Shown piece after piece: positions 54,035 to 61,545 of a DNA stretch of 64,000 bases. The DNA comes from Proteiniphilum sp. UBA1403 (GTDB lineage: Bacteria; Bacteroidota; Bacteroidia; Bacteroidales; Dysgonomonadaceae): NCBI GenBank assembly GCA_002305715.1, contig DBQD01000074.1, positions 40,496-104,495 on the forward strand, given 5' to 3'. The translations under genes were made by a program, and so were the position numbers. The notes under the pieces are model-generated. The model was not told the origin of the DNA and did no database searches. It worked only from the letters and a program-made list of their open reading frames with translations. Every line of letters starts with the position of its first letter. The first letter of the stretch is position 1.

Positions 54035-54562
54035 ATGAAGAAAATAAAGTTATACATAGCAGCTTCCATTGACGGGTACATTGCCCGCAACGATGGCGAT
54101 TTGGATTGGTTAATGAAATATCCCATTAACTCTGAAACAAATTACGGGTATGATGATTTCTACAAGTCCGTCGATACGGTTATCATGGGCGGACAAACAT
54201 ACCGAGACATTCTGAATATGGATTTCGTTTGGCCATACAAGGATAAAACGTCCTATGTTGTAACCCGCAATTCGATGGGGACAAAAGAGAACGTCCACTT
54301 TATTACGGAGAATATAGTTGAAGAGATTTCAAAACTTCGAGAAGAAAAAGGTCAAGACATCTGGCTTGTCGGCGGTGGTCAGTTAATAACAATGCTTCTC
54401 AATCAGGATATGGTTGATGAAATGATAATAACTACTATCCCAGTTCTTCTTGGAAACGGAATACCATTGTTTCCTGATAGTCCAAAAGAATTAGAATGGA
54501 AATTACAGGATTGTAGGAGCTATGAAAATGGTATAGTTCAGATCGTTTATAAAAAGAAGTAA
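54035..54562 (+). CDS. Dihydrofolate-reductase-fold (RibD C-terminal type) protein
   Basis: A 175-residue protein. KIKLYIAASIDGYIARNDGDLDWLM (N-terminus), TVIMGGQTYRDIL (about 50-62) and DIWLVGGGQLITMLLNQDMVDEMIITTIPVLLGNGIPLF (about 109-147) are the standard motifs of the DHFR/RibD C-terminal family typified by B. subtilis YyaP and YwjB. Members are NADPH-binding reductases; most are not true folate reductases, and trimethoprim resistance cannot be inferred. It follows a 250-base leader with elaborate alternative folding, which suggests inducible expression. Only one plausible ATG exists, at 54035. Confidence 0.85.
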   Translation: MKKIKLYIAASIDGYIARNDGDLDWLMKYPINSETNYGYDDFYKSVDTVIMGGQTYRDILNMDFVWPYKDKTSYVVTRNSMGTKENVHFITENIVEEISKLREEKGQDIWLVGGGQLITMLLNQDMVDEMIITTIPVLLGNGIPLFPDSPKELEWKLQDCRSYENGIVQIVYKKK

Positions 54563-54642
54563 GGACTGAAAATAGTAGATAGAAAGCCACTCCTATTTTA
54601 TAAGTTAGCAAGATAGGAAAAGTCCTAAATCTGTTTGCATCA

Positions 54643-54650
54643 TACTTTTG
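54643..54650 (+). promoter_or_regulatory. -7 promoter box of the membrane protein gene
   Basis: TACTTTTG matches TAnnTTTG; initiation near 54654 leaves about 15 bases before the ATG at 54669. Confidence 0.5.
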
Positions 54651-54668
54651 TAGAAACAAATAAAAGAA

Positions 54669-55148
54669 ATGAGTATGACAAAAACAGAACGAGTTACAAG
54701 TATTATCCTAGCGGTTATCCTTCTACTAACCGTTGCCAACAGCACATGGTATTTTCTGGGCATTGCCAAAGTGAGCGCTGTTCAATGGCTTGTTTTCAAC
54801 GCATGTGCTCCGTCGAGTATCGCTTTCCTGCTGGGGTTAATCTTCTATTTCAGAACAAAGAACAAAATGTGGCTTACAATCGCCGTTGTGCCGATGATGT
54901 TCTTCGGAACAATGGGCTTGTTTATCTTTCCGTGGAAAAGCAGAATTGATCTTTTGACCCAATTCTCCCATATCATTATGACGCTCAATATCGTATTGGG
55001 TTTATGGATTACATTAAAAGACAAAGATTACAAGGTTTTAGGAAACGGATTATTGTCAAGCGTATTAATAGGAATACCTTTTATAGCATTCACCCAGGCC
55101 TACTGCCGTGAACATGCGGAGGAAGTAATGAGAGTTTTAGGAATCTAA
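54669..55148 (+). CDS. Integral membrane protein of unknown function
   Basis: A 159-residue hydrophobic protein with four or five predicted membrane helices (about 10-30, 40-60, 67-86, 97-117 and 124-143). I do not recognise a family; no cysteine, histidine or charged motif points to a transporter class. It is followed after 14 bases by an AraC-GyrI regulator and the pair is probably co-transcribed from the box at 54643, so the regulator may sense something the membrane protein handles. Confidence 0.6.
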   Translation: MSMTKTERVTSIILAVILLLTVANSTWYFLGIAKVSAVQWLVFNACAPSSIAFLLGLIFYFRTKNKMWLTIAVVPMMFFGTMGLFIFPWKSRIDLLTQFSHIIMTLNIVLGLWITLKDKDYKVLGNGLLSSVLIGIPFIAFTQAYCREHAEEVMRVLGI

Positions 55149-55162
55149 TTTCAGTAAATAAG

Positions 55163-56023
55163 ATGCAACAACGAATATCAACCATAGAGGAATACCAGAA
55201 ACAGATCAATATCATTGTGGAGTATATCAACAATCACTTGGATCAAGCCGTTGATTTGACAAAACTGGCTGAAATAAGTCATTTCTCTCCCTATCACTTC
55301 CACCGCATTACCCGTGCGTTTATGGGAGAACCTATCGGAACTTATATCGTTAGGGTTCGGCTGGAAACTGCTGCCCGTTTGATTCGATATACCGATATGT
55401 CTGTTGCTGAAATCGCCTACCGTGTCGGCTACGATGTTCCTGCGTCTTTATCAAAAGCATTCAAACAACAATATGGTATTTCGCCGTCAGAATACCGCAC
55501 CAACAAAGATTTTACCATTATGAAAGCAGAAAAGAAAGATATGCAATTAAAGATAAAAGCACCCAAAATAGTGGAGATTGAAGCCAAGCAAGCCATTTAC
55601 ATTAAACTCACAGGCAAATACGGAAGCCTCGACTTCTCAGGTTCATGGCAACGTTTGTGGCAATTCGTCAAAGAACACAAGCTCTTTACTGCCGGAATGG
55701 AGCATATAGCCATTTATCACGATGACCCGAAAGTGACAGAAAGCGATAAACTCCGCACCGATATTTGCCTTGTCGTTAAAAAAGACGTAAAGCCACAAGG
55801 CGATATTGGAGTAAAAGAAATCAAAGCGGGAAAGTTTGCTATGTTTCACTATCAGGGAGCATACAGCAATTTAGATGCTGTCTATGATATGATTTATGGA
55901 AAACTCTTGCCGGAGAATGGCTTGAGGCTTAGGGATTATCCTTGTTTCGAGAAATACCTCAATCACCCAGACAGAACAGAACCCGAAAAGTTGAAAACAG
56001 AAATCTATATTCCTGTGGAATAA
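55163..56023 (+). CDS. AraC-family regulator with GyrI-like effector domain
   Basis: A 286-residue protein of the Rob/SoxS-plus-GyrI type. The AraC double helix-turn-helix is N-terminal (about 8-115: LTKLAEISHFSPYHFHRITRAFMGEPIGTYI, VAEIAYRVGYDVPASLSKAFKQQYGISPSEYR). The GyrI-like ligand-binding domain follows (about 125-286), with the C-terminal CFEKYLNHPDRTEPEKLKTEIYIPVE typical of the group. Such domains bind hydrophobic drugs, as in Rob and BmrR. It likely controls neighbouring resistance-type genes, including the membrane protein encoded 14 bases upstream. Confidence 0.9.
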   Translation: MQQRISTIEEYQKQINIIVEYINNHLDQAVDLTKLAEISHFSPYHFHRITRAFMGEPIGTYIVRVRLETAARLIRYTDMSVAEIAYRVGYDVPASLSKAFKQQYGISPSEYRTNKDFTIMKAEKKDMQLKIKAPKIVEIEAKQAIYIKLTGKYGSLDFSGSWQRLWQFVKEHKLFTAGMEHIAIYHDDPKVTESDKLRTDICLVVKKDVKPQGDIGVKEIKAGKFAMFHYQGAYSNLDAVYDMIYGKLLPENGLRLRDYPCFEKYLNHPDRTEPEKLKTEIYIPVE

Positions 56024-56028
56024 GATAG

Positions 56029-56036
56029 TATCTTTG
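56029..56036 (+). promoter_or_regulatory. -7 promoter box of the first methyltransferase gene
   Basis: TATCTTTG matches TAnnTTTG, right after the AraC-GyrI stop codon; initiation near 56040. Confidence 0.55.
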
Positions 56037-56061
56037 TATCTGAAAAGGAATGGGATTAAGC

Positions 56062-56865
56062 ATGGAAATCAGAAATAACAAACCCACATTATTCGAGAAA
56101 TCAACCTGCAATATATGGACTGATCCTTATATTCAGCAACAGATGCTGAAAGAACATTTGAATCCAATATCCGATGGAGCAAGTCGGAAACAGGAGTCAA
56201 TATTAAAAATCATAGATTTTGTACTTAAGCAGTCAAAACCCAAAAGCCGTCTGCTTGATTTGGGATGTGGTCCTGGCTTATACACTTCTCTATTCAAAGA
56301 TAAAGGCTATGATGTAACAGGGATTGATTTCAACAAGGCTTCCATCGAATATGCAATTGGCAAAAGAACGGATATCAACTACATTTTGGGCGATTATATA
56401 AATGAGTATCCCGCTGGGGAGTATGATACAGTAATCATGATTTACTGCGACTTGGGCACTCATTCCGACAAAGACAGAGATAAATTGCTGGAAAATATAT
56501 ATCATTCCTTGAATGATGGCGGTGTTTTCATTTTCGATGTCTTTACCGAAGAACTCGTGAAAGACAAGCAGAAAGATAAAGGCTGGGATTATGCTCATCA
56601 AGGAGGCTTCTGGAGTCAAGAGGAATATCTGTTGTTGAGCCAAACTTTCCATTACCCCGAGAATAAAGCATTTGGCTATCAATATAACCTATTGACTAAA
56701 GACGAGACCAAACAATTCATTGTTTGGGATAGATATTACACAGAAGAAGAGATCATTCTCGTCCTACAAAATATAGGTTTCCGAAAAGTTACTATACACA
56801 AGAATATTTTGGATGGTAATAGCTTTACATCCGGTAGCGAAATGTTTATTGTAGCGGAGAAATGA
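56062..56865 (+). CDS. Class I SAM-dependent methyltransferase
   Basis: A 267-residue protein from the ATG at 56062 (an ATG at 56050 is also possible). Motif I LLDLGCGPGLYTSLF (about 65-79), acidic loop GIDFNKASIEYA, and the post-motif YDTVIMIYCDLGTH place it among small-molecule methyltransferases. It lacks RNA-binding extensions and Erm-type NLPY motifs, so it is not a 23S rRNA methylase by sequence. Substrate unknown. It has its own promoter box and stands between a drug-sensing type regulator and an acetyltransferase-ArsC fusion. Confidence 0.82.
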   Translation: MEIRNNKPTLFEKSTCNIWTDPYIQQQMLKEHLNPISDGASRKQESILKIIDFVLKQSKPKSRLLDLGCGPGLYTSLFKDKGYDVTGIDFNKASIEYAIGKRTDINYILGDYINEYPAGEYDTVIMIYCDLGTHSDKDRDKLLENIYHSLNDGGVFIFDVFTEELVKDKQKDKGWDYAHQGGFWSQEEYLLLSQTFHYPENKAFGYQYNLLTKDETKQFIVWDRYYTEEEIILVLQNIGFRKVTIHKNILDGNSFTSGSEMFIVAEK

Positions 56866-56905
56866 AATGTAAGACAAATAAATATCTACTATTGTTCATC
56901 ATAAT

Positions 56906-57829
56906 ATGAAAATTAGAAATGTAACTTTAGCTGACGCGAAAGAAATCTGCGATATTTACAACTACTATATAGAATATACTGCCGTAACTTTTGAGACGGT
57001 TGCCGTAAGCGAAAGTGAGATGCAGCATCGAATAGCTGCTTTTTTAGATGATGACTTTCCTTATTTTGTCGGAGAGGTAAACGGTAAAATAGTAGGTTAT
57101 TGCTATCTGCACAACTGGAATAACCGCTGTGCTTATTCATCCACAAAAGAGGTAACTGTATATCTGGAGAAAGATCAAAAAGGCAAAGGTCTTGGCACAA
57201 TTTTGTACCAGTATCTTTTCAAAGAAATACATAAAAGAGACATACATTCTATTATTGCCGGTATTTGCACTCCGAATGAAAGAAGTGTACGTCTGCATGA
57301 AAGTTTCGGTTTCAAACAGGTATCGCACATGAAAGAAATTGGTTGGAAATTCGACCAATGGCGTGATGTCGGGCACTGGCAACTAATAATAAACAAAATG
57401 CCACCCAAAATTCTTATTCTTTGCACAGGCAATAGTTGCAGAAGCCAAATGGCACATGGTTTCTTGCAATCCTTTGACACCAAACTACTGGTTTATTCGG
57501 CAGGGACACAGCCAAGTGGGCAAGTAAATCCTAAAGCAATAGAAGTTATGCAAGAGGTTGGAATAGACATTTCGCACCATACGCCCCATAACGTAGATGA
57601 TTATACGAATGATGATTGGGACTACGTTATTACAGTTTGTGGCGGTGCAAATGAACATTGCCCGACCTTCTCAGGAAAAGTAAATAAACGGTTGCATATA
57701 GGTTTTGAAGATCCTTCCGAGGCAATAGGAACAGCCGATTTCATACAATCTGAGTTTATTAAGATAAGAGATGCAATCAAGAAAGCCTTTTTCGAGCTAT
57801 ATTGCAATGAAATAAAGGATTATTTTTAA
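56906..57829 (+). CDS. GNAT acetyltransferase fused to ArsC-type arsenate reductase (ArsN-ArsC-like)
   Basis: A 307-residue single frame. Residues 1-165 form a GNAT domain of the phosphinothricin/arsinothricin type (ADAKEICDIYNYYIEYTAVTFET, VEKDQ-like KGKGLGTILYQYLF, ICTPNERSVRLHESFGFKQV). Residues about 167-307 form a thioredoxin-coupled arsenate reductase or low-molecular-weight phosphatase fold with the P-loop CTGNSCRS (Cys173, Cys178, Arg179), SAGTQPSGQVNPKAIEVM and VCGGANEHCPTF. The extra Cys residues favour ArsC over phosphatase. ArsN acetylates arsinothricin or phosphinothricin; joined to ArsC it would pair organoarsenical and arsenate defence. No stop or frameshift is seen at the junction. 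No other ars gene is in the window. Confidence 0.85.
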   Translation: MKIRNVTLADAKEICDIYNYYIEYTAVTFETVAVSESEMQHRIAAFLDDDFPYFVGEVNGKIVGYCYLHNWNNRCAYSSTKEVTVYLEKDQKGKGLGTILYQYLFKEIHKRDIHSIIAGICTPNERSVRLHESFGFKQVSHMKEIGWKFDQWRDVGHWQLIINKMPPKILILCTGNSCRSQMAHGFLQSFDTKLLVYSAGTQPSGQVNPKAIEVMQEVGIDISHHTPHNVDDYTNDDWDYVITVCGGANEHCPTFSGKVNKRLHIGFEDPSEAIGTADFIQSEFIKIRDAIKKAFFELYCNEIKDYF

Positions 57830-57841
57830 TCAAAAAAGAAT

Positions 57842-58336
57842 ATGAACAAGAACCTTACCAATAAGAAAAGTCTTTTTATGGTTTTGGATGTGTTAGAAGA
57901 ACTAAACATCCGCTACTGGGTTGACGGAGGTTGGGGTGTTGATATCCTTATTGGTGAGCAGACAAGAGAACACCGGGATGTTGATATTGACTTCGATGCT
58001 ACTTTTGAAACGATATTGATTGATAAGTTAGAAGGGCTTGGCTACCAAATCACAACCGATTGGCGACCGGCTCGGGTAGAATTATCTCATCCCATACATG
58101 GACATATTGATATTCATCCGTTAATAATCAGCGATTCGGGCGATGCAAAACAAGCTGACTTGGAAGGTGGTTGGTATCATTTTAAAGCTGAATATTTCTC
58201 AGAAGCGTTGTTTGAAGGAAGGACGATACCCTGTATTTCGCTTGAAGCACAGCGGCTATTCCACAGCGGGTATGAATTGCGGGAAGTAGACAAGGAAGAT
58301 TTGAAAAAACTGGATTCGCTTGGAAATAGTAATTAA
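57842..58336 (+). CDS. Lnu(A)-like lincosamide nucleotidyltransferase family protein
   Basis: A 164-residue protein. IRYWVDGGWGVDILIGEQTREHRDVDIDFDA (about 22-52) contains the GGxG and DxD nucleotidyl-transfer signature of the Lnu(A)/aminoglycoside nucleotidyltransferase group, and HGHIDIHPL gives the third acidic residue. Length is close to Lnu(A) (161). Lnu enzymes add AMP to lincomycin and clindamycin. Many chromosomal relatives have no tested activity, so the resistance role is only likely. It starts 12 bases after the GNAT-ArsC gene and probably shares its transcript. Confidence 0.8.
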   Translation: MNKNLTNKKSLFMVLDVLEELNIRYWVDGGWGVDILIGEQTREHRDVDIDFDATFETILIDKLEGLGYQITTDWRPARVELSHPIHGHIDIHPLIISDSGDAKQADLEGGWYHFKAEYFSEALFEGRTIPCISLEAQRLFHSGYELREVDKEDLKKLDSLGNSN

Positions 58337-58355
58337 ATAAAAACGCATTGAGTAG

Positions 58356-58841
58356 ATGAATACAGATACAATCATTTATCGACTAGCCACAAGCAATGAC
58401 ATTGCTTTCATGTCTCAAATCTTAGTAGATGCCGCCGCTGCCTCAGGAGTAAATATGTCTGTACATGATTTACCGAATCACCCAGATACCTATCAGTACA
58501 TAGAAGGCTTCCCCAAAGGTTCGGATGTAGGAATTATTGCAGAGATAACCAATAAACAGATGATAGGCGCAGCGTGGATACGCTTATTACCTACTGATGA
58601 ACATGTGGTTACCTATCCTTTACCGGAGCTAACGATGGGCGTGATACCCGAATGCAGGCGAATGGGCATAGGAGAACGGATGATGGAGGAGCTATATAAA
58701 GCAGCTATTGCGATGAATATTCCCGAAATATCGCTGGGTGTACATAAAGAGAACCTGCCAGCAGTCAATCTGTATTGGAAACAGGGTTGGAAGGTAGATG
58801 GAACCTATAAGGAATATATAATGATGAGCAGAAAGCTTTGA
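58356..58841 (+). CDS. GNAT N-acetyltransferase
   Basis: A 161-residue GNAT. The acetyl-CoA pyrophosphate loop is GVIPECRRMGIGERMMEELY (about 91-110) and the terminal fold LGVHKENLPAVNLYWKQGWKVDGTY is standard. Substrate unknown. It follows the Lnu-like gene by 19 bases and probably ends that small operon; the next gene has its own riboswitch and promoter. Confidence 0.82.
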   Translation: MNTDTIIYRLATSNDIAFMSQILVDAAAASGVNMSVHDLPNHPDTYQYIEGFPKGSDVGIIAEITNKQMIGAAWIRLLPTDEHVVTYPLPELTMGVIPECRRMGIGERMMEELYKAAIAMNIPEISLGVHKENLPAVNLYWKQGWKVDGTYKEYIMMSRKL

Positions 58842-58860
58842 GCAGATACCAAAAAAGTAT

Positions 58861-58868
58861 TACCTTTG
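58861..58868 (+). promoter_or_regulatory. -7 promoter box of the gdx transcript
   Basis: TACCTTTG matches TAnnTTTG. Initiation near 58872 places the first transcribed base at the first riboswitch hairpin. Confidence 0.65.
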
Positions 58869-58872
58869 CAAT

Positions 58873-58915
58873 GCTGGACGACCGGCTATAAACTAATAAC
58901 AGATGGACGACCATC
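58873..58915 (+). promoter_or_regulatory. Guanidine-II (mini-ykkC) riboswitch
   Basis: Two hairpins with the diagnostic ACGA tetraloop: GCTGG-ACGA-CCGGC at 58873-58886 and GATGG-ACGA-CCATC at 58902-58915, joined by a 15-base AT-rich linker. This is the whole mini-ykkC consensus, where two ACGR loops dimerise on binding guanidinium. It ends 15 bases before the ATG of a Gdx-type exporter, the most common guanidine-II target, so the two assignments support each other. Confidence 0.93.
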
Positions 58916-58930
58916 CTAAATCATTAAATT

Positions 58931-59245
58931 ATGGCATGGTTATTCCTTGTATTAGGAGGTCTTTTCGAAATAGGCTGGCCTCTCGGTTTCAAATTAGCTT
59001 CATCTACTCCACACAAGTTCTTGTTTATTGCGATGTCCGTAGTCTCTATGGCTATGAGCGGTTACTTTCTGTATCTTGCTCAGCGAAGTATCCCTATTGG
59101 TACAGCGTATGCCGTATGGACAGGCATCGGAGCTATTGGCACGATTACAATAGGTATTCTCTTTTTCAATGATTCCATGGGACTGATGCGACTGTTTTCT
59201 GCATCGTTGATTATCATTGGTATAATTGGGTTGAAGTTCTTTTAA
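58931..59245 (+). CDS. gdx: Gdx/SugE-type SMR guanidinium exporter
   Basis: A 104-residue four-helix small multidrug resistance protein. MAWLFLVLGGLFEIGWPLGFKLA carries the essential Glu13 and the Gdx-type Trp after it; PIGTAYAVWTGIGAIGT is the conserved third-helix segment. Gdx proteins work as antiparallel dual-topology dimers that exchange guanidinium for protons. A guanidine-II riboswitch directly upstream makes the substrate assignment strong. It is preceded by its own promoter and followed after 4 bases by the promoter box of the next gene. Confidence 0.93.
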   Translation: MAWLFLVLGGLFEIGWPLGFKLASSTPHKFLFIAMSVVSMAMSGYFLYLAQRSIPIGTAYAVWTGIGAIGTITIGILFFNDSMGLMRLFSASLIIIGIIGLKFF

Positions 59246-59249
59246 TTCG

Positions 59250-59257
59250 TATTTTTG
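59250..59257 (+). promoter_or_regulatory. -7 promoter box of a GNAT gene
   Basis: TATTTTTG matches TAnnTTTG; initiation near 59261 leaves 3 or 9 bases before the candidate ATGs at 59264 and 59270. Confidence 0.5.
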
Positions 59258-59269
59258 CGTCAAATGCAC

Positions 59270-59794
59270 ATGGGAAATATTGAAATAAAAAGAATCACTC
59301 TTTGCGATATAAATCAATTGCAGGACATTAGTAGGCAAACCTTTTGGGAAACATTCTCAGAGTATAACACCAAAGAAAATATGGCTGATTATTTGGAATC
59401 CAGTTTCTCATTAGCCAAATTGACTTCTGAGTTAAATGATCAGAATTCTGAATTCTATTTTGCACGACATAACAACAATGTGATTGGATATTTGAAAGTG
59501 AACTTTGGAGAATCACAAACAGAATTAAAAGATTCAAAAGCATTGGAAATCGAAAGAATTTATGTCGTAAAAGAATTTCAGGGTAAAGATGTCGGACAAT
59601 CACTTTATAAGAAAGCGATGCAAATTGCAATGAACATCAATGCCATGTATATATGGTTAGGGGTTTGGGAGAAAAACACAAAAGCAATTCGCTTTTACAA
59701 GAAAAATGGATTTATTGAATTCGACAAACATATCTTTAACTTAGGCAATGATGAGCAAACCGATATCATGATGAAATTCAGACTAAAAGGTTAA
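59270..59794 (+). CDS. GNAT N-acetyltransferase
   Basis: A 174-residue GNAT (ATG at 59264 also possible). Acetyl-CoA loop ERIYVVKEFQGKDVGQSLYKKAMQIA (about 97-122) and the terminal WLGVWEKNTKAIRFYKKNGFIEFDKHIF are clear. The general pattern resembles PaiA-type polyamine acetyltransferases, but that is a weak guess. Its stop codon overlaps an ATG that could start the next gene (TAATG). Confidence 0.8.
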   Translation: MGNIEIKRITLCDINQLQDISRQTFWETFSEYNTKENMADYLESSFSLAKLTSELNDQNSEFYFARHNNNVIGYLKVNFGESQTELKDSKALEIERIYVVKEFQGKDVGQSLYKKAMQIAMNINAMYIWLGVWEKNTKAIRFYKKNGFIEFDKHIFNLGNDEQTDIMMKFRLKG

Positions 59795-59817
59795 TGCGCA
59801 TTGAAACAAAAATATAT

Positions 59818-60567
59818 ATGAATACAGATTTCATAAACATAACACCGGAAAACATCATCGATGAGCATATCTGCTGCATTATCCGCAGCAAAAAGTCTCA
59901 TCCAGGTATCGACACTAAACGTGGGTGGCTTGCTGACCGACTAACCGAAGGTCATGTCTTTCGTAAGTTGAATGCCAAGGCTACGGTTTTTATTGAATAT
60001 GCGCCTTTAGAAACAGCTTGGGTTCCCATCATTGGTGATAACTATTATTACATCTATTGTCTGTGGGTTTTGGGGGAATACAAGGGGAAAGGATATGCAA
60101 AAGCATTGATGGAGTATTGCTTGGATGATGCCAAAGCGAAGGGTAAATCCGGCGTCTGTATGCTTGGGGCAACAAAACAAAAAGCTTGGCTTTCCGACCA
60201 GTCATTTGCGAAGAAGTACGGCTTTGAAGTGGTTGACACAACCGATAACGGGTACGAACTACTGGCTCTCTCTTTTGATGACACAAAACCCCGGTTTGCC
60301 TCCAAGGTAAAAGAACCGGGAATAGAAAACAAAAAGTTGACCATCTATTATGACATGCAATGTCCCTATATTTCTCAAAACGTCGAGATGATTAAGCAGT
60401 ATGGTGAAATGCATGACATTCCTGTCTCTCTCATTCAAGTGGGCACGCTACAAAAAGCGAAGGAATTGCCCTGTGTTTTCAATAACTTTGCTGTGTTTTA
60501 CAAAGGACGGTTTGAGACAGTGAATTTATTAACTGTTGATAACCTAAAGAGAATACTTAAGATATAA
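59818..60567 (+). CDS. YoaP-like GNAT with C-terminal thioredoxin-fold domain
   Basis: A 249-residue protein: an N-terminal GNAT (about 1-160, LWVLGEYKGKGYAKALMEYCLDDAKAKG, SFAKKYGFEVVDTTDNGYELLAL) and a C-terminal YoaP domain (about 175-249, KLTIYYDMQCPYISQNVEMIKQYGEMHDIPVSLIQV), which looks thioredoxin-like with a single Cys. The domain order matches B. subtilis YoaP; function is unknown. The start at 59818 (MNTDFINITPENI) fits relatives; an ATG at 59794 overlapping the upstream stop is possible and would indicate coupling. Confidence 0.78.
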   Translation: MNTDFINITPENIIDEHICCIIRSKKSHPGIDTKRGWLADRLTEGHVFRKLNAKATVFIEYAPLETAWVPIIGDNYYYIYCLWVLGEYKGKGYAKALMEYCLDDAKAKGKSGVCMLGATKQKAWLSDQSFAKKYGFEVVDTTDNGYELLALSFDDTKPRFASKVKEPGIENKKLTIYYDMQCPYISQNVEMIKQYGEMHDIPVSLIQVGTLQKAKELPCVFNNFAVFYKGRFETVNLLTVDNLKRILKI

Positions 60568-60576
60568 GCTACCAGA

Positions 60577-61323
60577 ATGCCCAAGAACGCTATCGAATCA
60601 AAATCCAAGATGTGGAACCTGTGGCACGGCTGTCATAAGCTGAGTGCAGGTTGCCAGCATTGCTACGTCTATCGGGGCGATGCAAAGCGAGGTATTGATA
60701 GTAGTATCGTAACCAAAACCAAGAACTTTGACCTACCCATTCAAAAGAAGCGCAATGGTGAATACAAAATCCCTTCCGGTTCGCTGGTCTATACCTGTTT
60801 TACTTCCGACTTCTTCGTGGAAGATGCCGATGAGTGGCGTGCGGAAGCCTGGGAGATGATACGCCTTCGCAGTGATTTACGGTTTATGATGATTACCAAA
60901 CGCATCGACCGCTTGCAAGTATCCCTTCCCGATGACTGGGACGAAGGTTATGAGAACGTAACCATCTGCTGCACTGTCGAGAATCAGGATCGTGCCGACT
61001 ACCGCCTACCTATCTACAAAGAGGCTCTGGTAAAACATAAAATCATTATCTGCGAACCGCTTCTGGAGCGTATCGACCTCAGTCCGTATGATATAGGTGC
61101 GTGGGCAGAACAGGTAGTTGTCGGCGGAGAGTCGGGCTATGATGCCCGTCCTTGCAACTATGATTGGGTGATTGAATTGCATGACTTATGCGTTGCACAG
61201 AACGTTTCCTTCTGGTTCAAACAAACAGGAGCCAAGTTTATCAAGGATGGCAAACTCTACAACATCAACCGCCGACTGCAACATGCGCAGGCACGCAAAG
61301 CGGGAATCAATCACTATATTTAA
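60577..61323 (+). CDS. DUF5131 (phage Gp37/Gp68-type) protein
   Basis: A 248-residue protein of the DUF5131 family. NLWHGCHKLSAGCQHCYVYRGDAKRG (about 12-37) has a CX7CX2C cysteine cluster resembling a radical-SAM site, and later segments (FFVEDADEWRAEAWEMIR, MMITKRIDRL, VVVGGESGYDARPCNYDWV) are family hallmarks. Members are widespread in phages and bacteria and none has a settled role. It lies 9 bases after the YoaP-like gene. Base composition from here to about 63400 is visibly more GC-rich than the preceding 9 kb, suggesting a different source. Confidence 0.82.
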   Translation: MPKNAIESKSKMWNLWHGCHKLSAGCQHCYVYRGDAKRGIDSSIVTKTKNFDLPIQKKRNGEYKIPSGSLVYTCFTSDFFVEDADEWRAEAWEMIRLRSDLRFMMITKRIDRLQVSLPDDWDEGYENVTICCTVENQDRADYRLPIYKEALVKHKIIICEPLLERIDLSPYDIGAWAEQVVVGGESGYDARPCNYDWVIELHDLCVAQNVSFWFKQTGAKFIKDGKLYNINRRLQHAQARKAGINHYI

Positions 61324-61345
61324 GGTAGATACAAAAAAAATATCG

Positions 61346-61353
61346 TATCTTTG
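61346..61353 (+). promoter_or_regulatory. -7 promoter box of the second methyltransferase leader
   Basis: TATCTTTG matches TAnnTTTG; initiation at about 61357-61360, giving a leader of about 185 bases. Confidence 0.6.
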
Positions 61354-61360
61354 CCACCCT

Positions 61361-61390
61361 ATGACAACAACTAAGAAGGATTTGGTGTAG
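61361..61390 (+). CDS. Possible leader peptide MTTTKKDLV
   Basis: A 9-codon frame beginning 1-4 bases after the predicted transcription start and ending in TAG, followed within 4 bases by a hairpin. The arrangement resembles translational attenuation leaders of inducible resistance genes. Translation from an almost leaderless start is unproven. Confidence 0.4.
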   Translation: MTTTKKDLV

Positions 61391-61393
61391 TAA

Positions 61394-61457
61394 ATAAGTT
61401 CCGACGTTCTGTCGAACTTATCCCTTAATTTATACTCAGGCATGTTCTTGCCGGAGT
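61394..61457 (+). promoter_or_regulatory. Two-hairpin leader, possible attenuator
   Basis: Hairpin 1 (61394-61421): ATAAGTTC-GAC/GTC-GAACTTAT, loop GTTCT. Hairpin 2 (61434-61457): ACTC-GGCA/TGCC-GAGT with one A-G mismatch, loop TGTTCT, followed by TATTTT. An alternative fold pairs AAATAA and CCG (61392-61403) with CGG and TTATTT (61452-61462), breaking both. A third small hairpin (61520-61538) ends 7 bases before the methyltransferase start. Confidence 0.5.
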
Positions 61458-61545
61458 TATTTTCATATCTATATAACAACAATTTATGACTTGCGATGGG
61501 TGTATTGTATCCCTATCCCATGGTCATAACAATACCATTAAAACA

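Noticed and set aside
58903..59172. An 89-codon plus-strand frame overlapping gdx.
   Set aside because: It starts inside the second riboswitch hairpin and overlaps the clear SMR frame; no protein character.
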